From: SURF-32 sp964648365
GTDB taxonomy: Bacteria; Planctomycetota; Phycisphaerae; UBA1845
DNA: 64,000 nucleotides
Assembly: GCA_964648365.1 (NCBI GenBank)
Contig: CAZYLK010000001.1
Span: 1 to 64,000 of the forward strand
Direction of reading: 5' to 3'
Shown here: piece after piece, positions 1 through 8,204 of the stretch
How positions within the stretch are numbered: the stretch's first letter is position 1
Layout: every line of letters begins with the position of its first letter
Position numbers and translations under genes: made by a program
Notes under the pieces: model-generated
What the model saw: the letters and a program-made list of their open reading frames with translations, nothing else
The model's database searches: none
What the model was told of the DNA's origin: nothing

Positions 1-1303
1 GATGTGCGGCCATATAGGCCAACACGGTCTCGCGCGTGGGGATGCCCTGCACCCGGACGTAGTGCTCCTCTTTCCAGCGTTCTTTGGTTTCGTGGTCGGG
101 CGGCGAGTGGGCCGCCAGAACGAAGTCCGTCTCGTGCGGGTTACCCTCGTGGCAGACGGTGCAGCCCATCTTGGCCATCGGGTGTGGTGAGTCGACGTGG
201 ACGAAGAGCTCCAGGTCCGGGTGGCCCAGCAGCGGCTGCTCCAGTTCGATCGGCTCGATCCCCTGGCTCTCGAGGAAACCGTTGATCCGGCCCATCAGCG
301 CCGCGTAGTACGCCTTCTTCTGCTGTGCGCTCAGCAGATCCCAGTGTCGCGAGACGTTGCCCGAGTTCAGCGTGGGCGCGTCATGGCCGGCGAGCATCGG
401 CACCTCGACCGGTTCCAGCGGCGCTGCGCCCCGTTCGGCCAGGTACTCATTGATGGACGGAATGGCTTCCTCGAAGCGCCGGACCAGCGCCTGCCGCGTC
501 AGCGTCTTGTTGTCGATGCCGGTGTGACAGGTGATGCACCGGTCGATCGTGTATGATTGCAGGTAGTTCAGCGGTTGACGCACGTCAGGCAGCACGATCT
601 GCTTGATTTCCTGGCGGCCGGGCGTGTTGAACGGGGCGGCAAAGTCGGCCAGCGGAATGTTGAACACGACCTGGCGGCGGAAGTCCTGCGATTTCGCCAG
701 CGCTTCTTCCCGCTGGCGAATCAGCGCGTCGTACGCCTTTCGCGCTTCCGTCTCCGGCGCGCGGGCGTCGGCCAGTTTGCTCTCAATCGTTCGCTGCTCG
801 TCTTCGAGCTGTTCCTTTTCGAGTCGCAACTCCGCGACCAGGTCGCGCTCCGCCTGCAGCGTCTCGTACTCCGCCGCGGTCAGCGGATCTTCCTCGCCGT
901 GCTCGGCCAACACCTCTTCGTAACGCTGCTGCAAGACCTGCAGGACCTGCTCGGCGCTGCTGTGCTTGAGCTTGACGTCGTCGTACTTTGCCTTGATTTC
1001 GGCCAGCCGGCTCTGATGGCCGGCGATCGTGCCGCGCCGCGACCGGACCAGCGCTTCCGCCTCGTCCAGGCGCGCCTTGGCGGTCTCGATCTGCGCCTCC
1101 ATGGCGGACGTCTGCGTCGCGACGTAGTCCAGGTAGGACAGGCCGGACTGGGCGGACATGTACTCCGACTGGTAGTCGCGCCACGGCAGGTCGTGGTCCA
1201 CGGCGATGAACCAGACAAAGGACACCAGCATCACCGCGGCCGACGCCGCGAAGATGACGTTCAGGCGGTCCATCCGGTAAAGCGTATCGGTTGGTACAGG
1301 CAT
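1..1303 (-). CDS. Membrane-anchored c-type cytochrome of the bc complex (partial)
   Basis: Starts with ATG at 1303 and stays open to the left edge (434 codons seen), so the C-terminus is missing. One membrane helix lies near residues 14-34, followed by a long charged coiled coil (about 45-170). Two CXXCH haem-binding motifs are visible, CITCH at 256-260 and CTVCH at 381-385. The gene is last in sight of the minus-strand operon for the b6-like complex, so it probably takes electrons from the Rieske protein on the outer face of the membrane. The coiled coil between membrane anchor and haem domain is unusual for an ordinary cytochrome c1 or f. The haem motifs and the location are seen; the role as electron acceptor is inferred. 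Confidence 0.8.
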   Translation of the reverse strand, partial: MPVPTDTLYRMDRLNVIFAASAAVMLVSFVWFIAVDHDLPWRDYQSEYMSAQSGLSYLDYVATQTSAMEAQIETAKARLDEAEALVRSRRGTIAGHQSRLAEIKAKYDDVKLKHSSAEQVLQVLQQRYEEVLAEHGEEDPLTAAEYETLQAERDLVAELRLEKEQLEDEQRTIESKLADARAPETEARKAYDALIRQREEALAKSQDFRRQVVFNIPLADFAAPFNTPGRQEIKQIVLPDVRQPLNYLQSYTIDRCITCHTGIDNKTLTRQALVRRFEEAIPSINEYLAERGAAPLEPVEVPMLAGHDAPTLNSGNVSRHWDLLSAQQKKAYYAALMGRINGFLESQGIEPIELEQPLLGHPDLELFVHVDSPHPMAKMGCTVCHEGNPHETDFVLAAHSPPDHETKERWKEEHYVRVQGIPTRETVLAYMAAH

Positions 1304-1331
1304 CAGACTCGCTCGTGGCGGCTTGCGCCGC

Positions 1332-1440
1332 GGGAGTAAGGGAGTAAGGGAGTGTGGGAGTACGGGAAGAGGTGGTGATTCATGACCGCGGCGCCCGCTC
1401 TTCCCTTAGTCCCTTACTTCCTTACTCCCTGTTCCCTTCT
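1332..1440. repeat. Family C inverted pair (8-mer GGGAGTAA and its complement)
   Basis: At 1332-1372 there are tandem GGGAGTAA-like units (G-tracts every 8 bases). At 1399-1440 the complementary CCCTTACT array follows, about 26 bases further on. The two arms could form a long hairpin in the gap between the subunit IV-like gene and the cytochrome c gene. The same 8-mer arrays recur at 9561, 13020, 40963 and 41251. Confidence 0.8.
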
Positions 1441-1441
1441 T

Positions 1442-2545
1442 CTAAATATTGAAAAAGTACTCGGTCACGGCCAGGAAGTAGTGCATGTCCAGCGTCCAGC
1501 GGGCCAGCATCTTGATCGGCACCAGCGCCATCCACAGCAGCAGCATGACGGCGATCGAGTAACGGATGAAGCCGATCTGCTTGTAGATCTTCCGCATGAC
1601 CGTCACCGCCAGCAGCAGCGGCAGGACGAAGAAGTAGCCGCCCATCAGCAGCACGCCGGGCAGTTCACGGATCATCCAGTCGTCCGGCAGCGCCCGGCCC
1701 AGCCCGCGCACCCAGAACAGGTCGGCCACGTTGACGTTGAGCAGCGCCGCCAGCCGGTGCATGTCCCAGAACTCGTACGGGCCGAAGAAGTTCCAGTTCG
1801 GTCCCCGCAGGAACGTCCCGAAGACGATCAGCACCACCCAGAGGATGACCCAGCCGAACATGAACGTCGAAATGACGAACGGGCGCTCCTTGAACGTGTA
1901 GTAGCCGTTGCCGCGCGGATTGCGGTCGATGTAAGGCAGCGCGATCAGGCCGACGATGATCAGGCCCGGCAGCAGCACGCCGGCAATCCACGGGTCGAAG
2001 TAGACCAGCAGTTCCTGCAAGCCCAGGAAGTACCAGGGGGCCTTGGCCGGGTTGGGCGCGACGGCCGGGTCGGCCGGCTGCTCCAGCGGGGCGCGGAGCA
2101 GGATGGCCCAGACGATCAGCGCGGCCGTACACAGCGTCAGGGCGATCAGCTCGGTGTAGACCAGGTCCGGCCAGACCAGCACCTTGTCGTCCGAGCCGGC
2201 CTCGATCAACGGCTCGCCCCGCTCCATGCGTTCGTCGTTGATCGCCGCCTGCCGGAAGGCCAGCCAGGTGCAGTAGGCGACCCCGAACATCATGATGGTG
2301 ATCGGGACGTTGTCCGGTTTCTTGATGATCGACGCAAAGTTCGGATCGAAGGCGCTGACGACGTAGAACAGCGTGAAGAGAACGCCGAACGTCAGCGCCA
2401 CCGCCGGTTTGGTCAGCGTACGATAGCCGACCAGGAACACGAGCAGGGCGAGGCAACTGATCACGAAGAAGGGCGCCGGCTCGCAGAGCGTGTTGATCAG
2501 CCCCTTGATCTGGTCGATGGTTGATTCGGCCAACAGCATGTGCAT
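1442..2545 (-). CDS. Cytochrome b C-terminal / subunit IV-like protein of the bc complex
   Basis: A 367-residue polytopic membrane protein. The central part matches the subunit IV / cytochrome b C-terminal family: PADPAVAPNPAKAPWYF followed by GLQELLVYFDPW and a GVLLPG helix. In the quinol-oxidation (Qo) motif the usual PEWY reads A169-P-W-Y172, so the glutamate is absent; such variants are known in menaquinol-linked lineages. Extra helices at both ends make it about twice the length of chloroplast subunit IV. I chose ATG 2545, because the upstream in-frame extension (to 2647) is encoded by a dispersed family A repeat. It follows the b6-like gene in the same operon and should complete the Qo site with it. 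Confidence 0.88.
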   Translation of the reverse strand: MHMLLAESTIDQIKGLINTLCEPAPFFVISCLALLVFLVGYRTLTKPAVALTFGVLFTLFYVVSAFDPNFASIIKKPDNVPITIMMFGVAYCTWLAFRQAAINDERMERGEPLIEAGSDDKVLVWPDLVYTELIALTLCTAALIVWAILLRAPLEQPADPAVAPNPAKAPWYFLGLQELLVYFDPWIAGVLLPGLIIVGLIALPYIDRNPRGNGYYTFKERPFVISTFMFGWVILWVVLIVFGTFLRGPNWNFFGPYEFWDMHRLAALLNVNVADLFWVRGLGRALPDDWMIRELPGVLLMGGYFFVLPLLLAVTVMRKIYKQIGFIRYSIAVMLLLWMALVPIKMLARWTLDMHYFLAVTEYFFNI

Positions 2546-2581
2546 GTCAGAGTCCGTTGACTGACGCTGGAAACTCTCGTT

Positions 2582-2726
2582 GTGGCACCGGTTGTCACCC
2601 GGTGACCTCGTGTGGCACCGGCCTTCGACCGATGCTGACCCCGGCATGAATGCCGGGGCTCTGAAACTGTGGCGCCGGCTCCCGCCCGGTGCTCAAGCGC
2701 CCCGCACGAAGCCGGGCGTCCCACAC
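2582..2726. repeat. Family A repeat cluster (GTGGCACCGG palindromes)
   Basis: Several degenerate copies of the GTGGCACCGG...CCGGTG palindrome lie in the gap between the two cytochrome b genes, including a CCCCGGCATGAATGCCGGGG hairpin. The same compound element recurs at 8015-8066. No gene is seen in the 247-base gap. Confidence 0.8.
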
Positions 2727-2734
2727 AAACTCAT

Positions 2735-2781
2735 TCAGTCTTCTCTGCGGCTTTGCAGCTTCGCGCCTTTGCGTTGACTTC
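2735..2781. repeat. Family F repeat (TCTGCGGCTTTGCAGCTTCG type)
   Basis: A short stretch reading TTTGCAGCTTCGCGCCTTTGC. It resembles, in opposite orientation, the GGCACGAAGGCACGAAGGCAC stretch at 6210-6240. This is a minor dispersed repeat with only two copies in the window. Confidence 0.45.
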
Positions 2782-2792
2782 CATCCGTCCGC

Positions 2793-3644
2793 CTACAGCG
2801 GCCCGCTGATCCCGCCGTCCTTGCGAATCCGCCAGAAGTGTACCGCAATCAGCACCGACACGACGACAGGCAGGAACACGCAGTGGAGCACGTAAAACCG
2901 CAGCAGCGCATTGGGACCAACGAACGTCCCCGCCAGCAGGCCGAAACGCGCGTCCGACCCCGCATGAACCAGGGGGACGCCGTCGATCCTGACGAACGAA
3001 GCCAGCGGACCCTCGTGACCCAGCAGCGGGGTCGCGCGGGCCATGTTCGAGCCGACCGTGATGGCCCACATCGCCAACTGATCCCACGGCAGCAGGTATC
3101 CGGTAAACGACAGCAGCAGCGTGAGCACGAGCAGAATGACCCCGACGGTCCAGTTGAACTCCCGCGGCGGCTTGTAGCTGCCGGTCAGAAACACGCGGAG
3201 CATGTGCAGCCAGATCGAGATGATCATCGCGTGCGCGCCCCAGCGGTGGATCTCCCGCATCAGGCCCATCGAGATGACCTTGGCCCGCATGTTCTGGATG
3301 TCCACGTAAGCGTATTCGACCACCGGGCGGTAGTAGAACATCAGCAGCACGCCCGTGACGACTTCCGCCAGGAAGAGGAAGAACGTCAGCCCGCCCATGC
3401 ACCATGTGAAGGACAGGCGGATGCCGCTCTTGCGGACCGCGACCGGGTGCAGGTGGAGGAAGACGTTGCTGAGCACCGCCATGGCCCGGGTGCGGCGGTC
3501 GCGCGGGATGCCGTGGCGGAAAATGCTGTTCCAGACCTGCCCCTCGCGCACCCACGTCAGGATGCTGCCGCCGAACAGCACCAGCACCGCCGTGCCGGCG
3601 CCTCCAGCGAGCAGAATGATCACCAGCGGTAGATACGAACCCAT
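2793..3644 (-). CDS. Cytochrome b6-like subunit of the bc complex
   Basis: A 283-residue protein that follows chloroplast/firmicute cytochrome b6 closely. Visible are the helix B haem-ligand segment IHRWGAH...[11 protein letters not shown], the Qo-side TGYLLPWDQ motif, the helix D histidines in [11 protein letters not shown]...AVHFWRIRK, and the C-terminal GGISGPL. Cys82 in TWCMGG aligns with b6 Cys35, which carries the covalent haem c_n (c_i) in b6f and Bacillus-type complexes, so a third haem is likely. It has an N-terminal extension of about 45 residues containing an extra hydrophobic helix. It oxidises quinol and moves electrons across the membrane, in operon with the Rieske and subunit IV genes. 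Family assignment is firm; the haem c_n is inferred from the one cysteine. Confidence 0.93.
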   Translation of the reverse strand: MGSYLPLVIILLAGGAGTAVLVLFGGSILTWVREGQVWNSIFRHGIPRDRRTRAMAVLSNVFLHLHPVAVRKSGIRLSFTWCMGGLTFFLFLAEVVTGVLLMFYYRPVVEYAYVDIQNMRAKVISMGLMREIHRWGAHAMIISIWLHMLRVFLTGSYKPPREFNWTVGVILLVLTLLLSFTGYLLPWDQLAMWAITVGSNMARATPLLGHEGPLASFVRIDGVPLVHAGSDARFGLLAGTFVGPNALLRFYVLHCVFLPVVVSVLIAVHFWRIRKDGGISGPL

Positions 3645-3870
3645 GAAAACTGTTTCCTGAACCTCGCGTCGATCACCGACCCTCCGCGGCCGTGCGGAAG
3701 CCGGTTTCAGTACTGTCCGACCCGCGCCGCGTCAATCCGAACGGCCGGACACGGGCCTCCGGCCCGGTTTTGCAGCCCGTGACCGCACTCAAGCCCGGTG
3801 GCGCCGGCCTGGATCCCCGGAGGAGTACCGCCCGGGCGGCTGCGCCACGCTCCGTTCAACCGGCGGCCAG

Positions 3871-4923
3871 CTAGACCGCGATGAAACTCTCCGGATTGGC
3901 CCACTGACCCAGTTCGTGCTGGAACTTCTTGCTCTTGTCGACGATCAGCGTGCCGTCCACCACGTTGACCTTGAACCGCTCCAGCGGTCGCGGCGTCGGG
4001 CCCTGGAAGTTGATGCCGGTGTAATAGTAGCCGCTGCCGTGACAGGGGCAGAGAAACTTGCGGTCGTTCGGCAGCCAGTTCGGGATGCAGCCCAGATGGG
4101 TGCAGATGATGTTCAGCGCCGCGATCCGGTCTTCCGTGCGGATCATCCAGATGCCCTTGGGCTTGTAATCCTCGTTGACTTCGCCCGGCGCCATTTCCAT
4201 GTACTTGGAGACCGGGCCGACCCGCACCCGCGGATCCGGCTCTTCCAGGGCGTTGGGCATCAGGAATCGTTGCAGCGCCAGGCCGCTGCCGGCCGCGGTC
4301 GCCGAGAACAGGCCCCATCCCAGTCCCATCGCCAGCGCTGAACTGGACATCGCCTCGCGTCGCGACATCTCGTCTTTCGACTTCTTCGCCGTGTCGAGGG
4401 TCTTGGCGAAGCGGGCGTCGGGCGGAAGTTCGTCCGGGTCTTTCGAGTCAAGCGGGGATGAGACGCCGCCGGACTTGCGGGCGATGGCCGCGTTGCCGCC
4501 GCGGGACTTGGCCGCCCGAAGCAGCGCCTGCATGGCCGGGTCGCCGATCTCTTCCGCGACCGGCGGGGCGGGCGCCTTAGCGGCCGCCGCGGTCTTGGCG
4601 TCGTCCTTGGCCGCGCCGCCCGCCGCCTTGGCGGCCTTGGGCGCCGCGGCGGGCTTCTCTTCTGCGGGTTCGGCGGCGGCCTCGGCTTCGGAGACCTCGA
4701 ACGGCGCCGTGTCGAACTTGATGACATCGACGGGGCATTCTTCCGCCGCGTCGATGATGTCCTGCGTGATCGGCTTGGTGAACTCAGCGTCCAGCGCCGC
4801 CGGACGGATGATGCACGTATCCTCGAGCACCTCGAACACCGTGGGGGCGGTGTTCTCGCAGGCGTCGCAGACGATGCAGCCTTCTTCGATCCAGACCTTG
4901 GTGACGAGTTCTTTCTTCGGCAT
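3871..4923 (-). CDS. Ferredoxin-Rieske fusion protein
   Basis: A 350-residue protein with two iron-sulfur modules. Residues 1-75 form a single-cluster ferredoxin (C16, C19, C22 and C63 in EECPVDVI). An Ala/Pro/Lys-rich linker runs to about 185. SRREA plus a hydrophobic helix (187-220) looks like a Tat-type signal anchor. The Rieske domain follows, with CTHLGC (274-279) and CPCHGS (292-297). The topology would place the ferredoxin in the cytoplasm and the Rieske head outside, with the membrane between them. ATG 4923 is preferred because GAGG lies about 8 bases upstream, whereas the longer in-frame start lacks this. A Rieske subunit with an N-terminal ferredoxin suggests that cytoplasmic electrons, or a redox signal, meet the complex. 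That role is inference. Confidence 0.92.
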   Translation of the reverse strand: MPKKELVTKVWIEEGCIVCDACENTAPTVFEVLEDTCIIRPAALDAEFTKPITQDIIDAAEECPVDVIKFDTAPFEVSEAEAAAEPAEEKPAAAPKAAKAAGGAAKDDAKTAAAAKAPAPPVAEEIGDPAMQALLRAAKSRGGNAAIARKSGGVSSPLDSKDPDELPPDARFAKTLDTAKKSKDEMSRREAMSSSALAMGLGWGLFSATAAGSGLALQRFLMPNALEEPDPRVRVGPVSKYMEMAPGEVNEDYKPKGIWMIRTEDRIAALNIICTHLGCIPNWLPNDRKFLCPCHGSGYYYTGINFQGPTPRPLERFKVNVVDGTLIVDKSKKFQHELGQWANPESFIAV

Positions 4924-5026
4924 TTCGGATACCTCGCCGCGTCGGCGGGCGCGGCGCCGGTCAGCGTCGCGGGCCGCGTTTCTTCCGCGTGCGTCTATCG
5001 TAAACACGCGGCTTTTTCAAGCGCAC

Positions 5027-6022
5027 CTAGTCGCCTTCGTCCGTTTCGCGACCGGCCATGACCTCGCGGACCCGGTTGACCACCTGCGGCGAAGGGTCTG
5101 TTTCCAGGGCACGCACCGCAGACCACAGTTCCTCATCGTCGAGATGCGACACGGCGTCGATCGCTGCGATCAGATGCTCGTCGATGCGCGCCGGCGGCAT
5201 GGGCGACTCGACGATCTGCCCCGGGGCGCTCTCGATTCGCATCGTCACTTTCTCGGACCAGTAGCTGCGGTCCAGCATGTCGAGAAGCTCAGCCCGCCCG
5301 GCCGGGCTGCCCAGCCGCGCCAGCGACAGCGCGGCGTTCCAGATTACCTCGCGCTGGTCCTCGCTTCCCGTGCAGATCGCCGTGAGCGCCTCGACCGCTT
5401 CCGTGTCCGTCGGATCGGCGACAAACGAGAGGGCGTAGGCCGCCACGGTCCGTACCACCGGCTCCGGATCGTCCGCGGCCAGGCGGCAGATCGGCGTCAG
5501 CCCGGCGGCTCGGACGCCCGGCACCTCGTGCATGGACGCCAACGCCTGCACGGCGCTGCGGCGAATCTCCCACAGCGGGCATTCGAGGCATCGGACGACC
5601 GGTGCGACGGCCTCGGGTCGATCGGTTCGCGCCAAGGCCGCCAGGACGAATTCAAACTTCTGCACCCCGGTCTTGCCGAGTTCGCCGGCGGAGGCAAGCA
5701 TCCGGTCGCACAGCGCGGTCAGGCGCTGAACGATCACATCCAGATCCGCCGGGCTGACCTCGACCTCCTTCTTGTCGAGACGCATGGCCAGTTCGCGGGC
5801 GGCCTGCCAGATTTCCTTGTCGCGCGGCATCAGGGCCACGTCGAGGAGTTTCTCGCCGTGCGGCGACTCCACCGCGGCGAGCAGCTCGGTCACGCTCTTG
5901 TCCTTCTCGGCACTGACGCGGCCGAAGAGGATGACTACGGTGATCGCCCCCCCGACGATCAGCGTGACGATCAGCAGCGGTACTCCGACCAGCTTGAGAA
6001 CGACGGAACCGCCGGACGGCAT
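5027..6022 (-). CDS. HEAT-repeat membrane protein, first gene of the bc operon
   Basis: About 331 residues: one N-terminal membrane helix (VVLKLVGVPLLIVTLIVGG region), then helical repeats of HEAT/PBS-lyase type, for example segments ending in RRSAVQALASM and VRTVAAYALSFVADP. Such repeats usually hold protein partners. Being the first gene before the Rieske fusion, it may be an assembly or scaffold factor of the complex; this is inference. The start is uncertain. ATG 6022 puts the membrane helix at the N-terminus and leaves room for the promoter-like GATAAT at 6105-6110. A GTG at 6121 would add 33 residues. Neither has a clear ribosome binding site. Confidence 0.75.
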   Translation of the reverse strand: MPSGGSVVLKLVGVPLLIVTLIVGGAITVVILFGRVSAEKDKSVTELLAAVESPHGEKLLDVALMPRDKEIWQAARELAMRLDKKEVEVSPADLDVIVQRLTALCDRMLASAGELGKTGVQKFEFVLAALARTDRPEAVAPVVRCLECPLWEIRRSAVQALASMHEVPGVRAAGLTPICRLAADDPEPVVRTVAAYALSFVADPTDTEAVEALTAICTGSEDQREVIWNAALSLARLGSPAGRAELLDMLDRSYWSEKVTMRIESAPGQIVESPMPPARIDEHLIAAIDAVSHLDDEELWSAVRALETDPSPQVVNRVREVMAGRETDEGD

Positions 6023-6104
6023 GTCGGTTGTTGGAGGTCTGTCGGCCACGTCGGATTTCCGCGGGGAGCGCGGAACCCCCCGGGAGGCGTCTCTGAGTCG
6101 CTGA

Positions 6105-6156
6105 ATTATCGGTCGAGCCACCCGGCCCGGACGGTGACTTCGTGATTTTTTTCACA
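6105..6156 (-). promoter_or_regulatory. CRP/FNR-like palindrome and -10 element upstream of the bc operon
   Basis: On the minus strand TGTGA-AAAAAA-TCACG (6156 to 6141) matches the CRP/FNR family consensus TGTGA-N6-TCACA at 9 of 10 positions. Downstream, GATAAT (6110 to 6105) could be a -10 element. The site centre lies about 50 bases upstream of the implied start of transcription, not exactly at the classical -41.5, so the geometry is only approximate. Confidence 0.5.
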
Positions 6157-6265
6157 AAGTCGGCAGGATTGTAGGCGGCGGGTGCGCTGGCTGCAATAGT
6201 AGTGAGGAAAGGCACGAAGGCACGAAGGCACAGAGGGAAAAGAATACGCACGGGGAGCCCTGAGT

Positions 6266-6592
6266 ATGGCCAAGAAACGCCCACCGACGACGGATGCCGT
6301 CGAAATCCTCGACCGCCGATACTTTCGGGATCATCCGGATCGCAATGGCGAGTTGGAGGTGGAGCGAGCGAACGCGGAAGTGGCACGGAAAGTCTTCGAC
6401 CTGCGCAGTTCGGCAGGGCTGACGCAGGCGCAGCTTGCTCGCCGCGTCGGTACCACGGCGTCGGTGATCAGCCGGCTTGAGGACGCCGACTACGAGGGGC
6501 ACTCACTGTCGATGCTTCGGCGGATTGCCGCTGCGCTGAATCGCCGCGTGGAGATTCGGTTCGTCCGGATCGGACGTGCTGTCCGAAGCTGA
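6266..6592 (+). CDS. XRE-family transcriptional regulator (HigA-like, orphan)
   Basis: A 108-residue protein with a helix-turn-helix in its C-terminal half (LRSSAGLTQAQLARRVGTTA then SVISRLED). This is the layout of HigA/XRE antitoxins. The N-terminal 45 residues are charged and contain RRYFRDHPDR, as in antitoxins whose toxin is encoded just upstream. No toxin gene is present in the 140 bases upstream, nor downstream, where the phosphomutase gene is convergent. It may therefore be a solitary regulator or the remnant of a toxin-antitoxin pair. Confidence 0.82.
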   Translation: MAKKRPPTTDAVEILDRRYFRDHPDRNGELEVERANAEVARKVFDLRSSAGLTQAQLARRVGTTASVISRLEDADYEGHSLSMLRRIAAALNRRVEIRFVRIGRAVRS

Positions 6593-6609
6593 CGGCGTCG
6601 TCGGCGGCG

Positions 6610-7965
6610 CTACGCAGACCGATCCCCACCGATCACCGACCGTACCTGCGCGACGAGTTCCTCGGCCTGCTGCGTGGTCGCCGCTTCGGCGATCACCCGC
6701 ATGATCGGCTCCGTGTTCGATGCCCGGACGTGGACCCATCGGTCGGGCCAGGCGATGCGGATGCCGTCCACGTCGGAATAGTCTTCGTCCATGAACGCCT
6801 TCTTCACGGCCGTGATCGCGGCCGCGATACGCTCCCGGTCGCACGCGATTTTCTGCTTGACCATGACGTAGCGGGGCATGTCGTCCACGATTGCGCTGAG
6901 CGGGCGCTTTTCGGCCGCCATCAGGTCCAGCGTCAACGCCATGGCGACCAGGCTGTCGCGCACGCTGCCGACCCGCGGGTCGATGACGCCGCCATTGCCC
7001 TCGCCGCCGACGACGGCCTCGTGCTCCGCCATGGCGGCGACGACGTTGGCCTCGCCCACCGGCGTACGAATCACCCGGCTCCCGGACGCCGCGGTCGCGA
7101 TGTCGTCCACCATGCGCGATGTCGAGAGGTTGACGACGATCGGACCCGGGTTCAGCGCGACGATGCGGCGGGCCGCCAGCGCCAGGGTGTATTCCTCGCC
7201 GATGTAGCGACCGTTCTCGTCAATGATCGCCAGCCGGTCCGCGTCGGGATCCTGCACGAAGCCAACCGCGACCCCGGCCTCGCCGACCTTGCGGCTGACC
7301 GCAACCAGGTTCTCCTGCGTCGGCTCTGGCGATCGCGGGAAGGCGCCGGTCGGCTCGGCGTTCTGGTGCTGGACGTGGCAGCCGAGCGCGTCGAGCAGCG
7401 CCCGGCCCACGTGGCCGCCGACGCCGTTGACGCTGTCGAGATAGACGCGGAAGCGCTTCTCGCGGATGGCCGGCAGCGACACGGTGTCCAGCACGCGGGC
7501 GACGTGATGCTCGTCGGCGCCATCGTGGGTCGTGACCGCCCCGGTACGCTCCTCCGTCGCCTGTCGCGCGGCCGTGTCGTCCAGCAGTGCGAGGATAGCC
7601 TGGGCCGTGCCAGCGTCGGGTGCGGCGCCGTGGGACGTCAGGAACTTAATGCCGTTGTACTCGATGGGGTTGTGGCTGGCGGTGATGACGACGCCGCCGT
7701 CGGCGGCCAGTTCCGTCACCATGACGCCGATCGTCGGCGTGGTGGCCGGACCCAGGTCTACGACGTCGATGCCGCCGGTGGTGAGGCCCTTCGTGACAGC
7801 CGCCTGGAAGAGCGGCCCGCTTTCGCGCGAGTCCCGCCCGACCACGACCTTGCCGCGGCCGCCGAGATAGGCCGCGAACGCGCGGCCGGCGTCCCGCGCA
7901 AGCGATTCGGTCAGCGTGTCTCCCACCACGCCGCGTATTCCGGAGACTCCCTTCATCAGACTCAT
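6610..7965 (-). CDS. Phosphohexomutase (phosphoglucosamine/phosphomannomutase family)
   Basis: A 451-residue alpha-D-phosphohexomutase that moves phosphate between C6 and C1 of hexose phosphates. Seen: N-terminal GVSGIRGVVGD, catalytic serine S97 in TASHNP, Mg-binding DPDADR (239-244), sugar-binding GEGNGG and the C-terminal phosphate loop RASNTEPIMRVIAEA. The GEGNGG form resembles archaeal-type GlmM and PMM/PGM proteins more than classical bacterial GlmM, so the substrate cannot be fixed from sequence. I chose ATG 7965 (MSLMKG), since the longer in-frame extension lies in a family A repeat. It is convergent with the XRE gene and divergent from the hydrolase gene. Confidence 0.9.
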   Translation of the reverse strand: MSLMKGVSGIRGVVGDTLTESLARDAGRAFAAYLGGRGKVVVGRDSRESGPLFQAAVTKGLTTGGIDVVDLGPATTPTIGVMVTELAADGGVVITASHNPIEYNGIKFLTSHGAAPDAGTAQAILALLDDTAARQATEERTGAVTTHDGADEHHVARVLDTVSLPAIREKRFRVYLDSVNGVGGHVGRALLDALGCHVQHQNAEPTGAFPRSPEPTQENLVAVSRKVGEAGVAVGFVQDPDADRLAIIDENGRYIGEEYTLALAARRIVALNPGPIVVNLSTSRMVDDIATAASGSRVIRTPVGEANVVAAMAEHEAVVGGEGNGGVIDPRVGSVRDSLVAMALTLDLMAAEKRPLSAIVDDMPRYVMVKQKIACDRERIAAAITAVKKAFMDEDYSDVDGIRIAWPDRWVHVRASNTEPIMRVIAEAATTQQAEELVAQVRSVIGGDRSA

Positions 7966-8014
7966 AAGCGTTCCTGTCGACCAACTCCGGCCGGCGTCCA
8001 GCCGCCGCCCCGCA

Positions 8015-8066
8015 TGTGGCACCGGTTTTCAACCGGTGGACCCCGGCATGAATGCCGGGGCTCTGA
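8015..8066. repeat. Family A repeat unit
   Basis: GTGGCACCGGTTTTCAACCG followed by the CCCCGGCATGAATGCCGGGG hairpin. This is the cleanest compound copy of family A, sitting between divergent genes. Confidence 0.85.
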
Positions 8067-8204
8067 GCGCCGGTGCAACCCCGCGGCCGCGACCGCTCCG
8101 TGCAGGACTATACAGCTTCGTACACGGGCGGGCGACCGGTCGGCGATAGAATGCGGCCTCCTGAACCTCGGGTCGCGCTTCCGCGCGCATTGAAAGGATC
8201 CAAG

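Noticed and set aside
2546..2647. A 34-residue N-terminal extension of the subunit IV-like protein
   Set aside because: The codons lie in a family A repeat; the conserved protein begins at ATG 2545.
4924..5007. A 28-residue N-terminal extension of the ferredoxin-Rieske protein
   Set aside because: It is an Arg/Ala-rich stretch with no ribosome binding site, whereas ATG 4923 has GAGG at proper distance.
4175..6145. A long plus-strand open frame opposite the Rieske and HEAT genes
   Set aside because: The minus strand shows definite ferredoxin, Rieske and HEAT sequence; long antisense frames are expected at this GC content.
6122..6265. A possible HigB-type toxin gene upstream of the XRE regulator
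   Set aside because: The 144 bases contain the CRP/FNR-like palindrome and a family F repeat, but no open frame of useful length.
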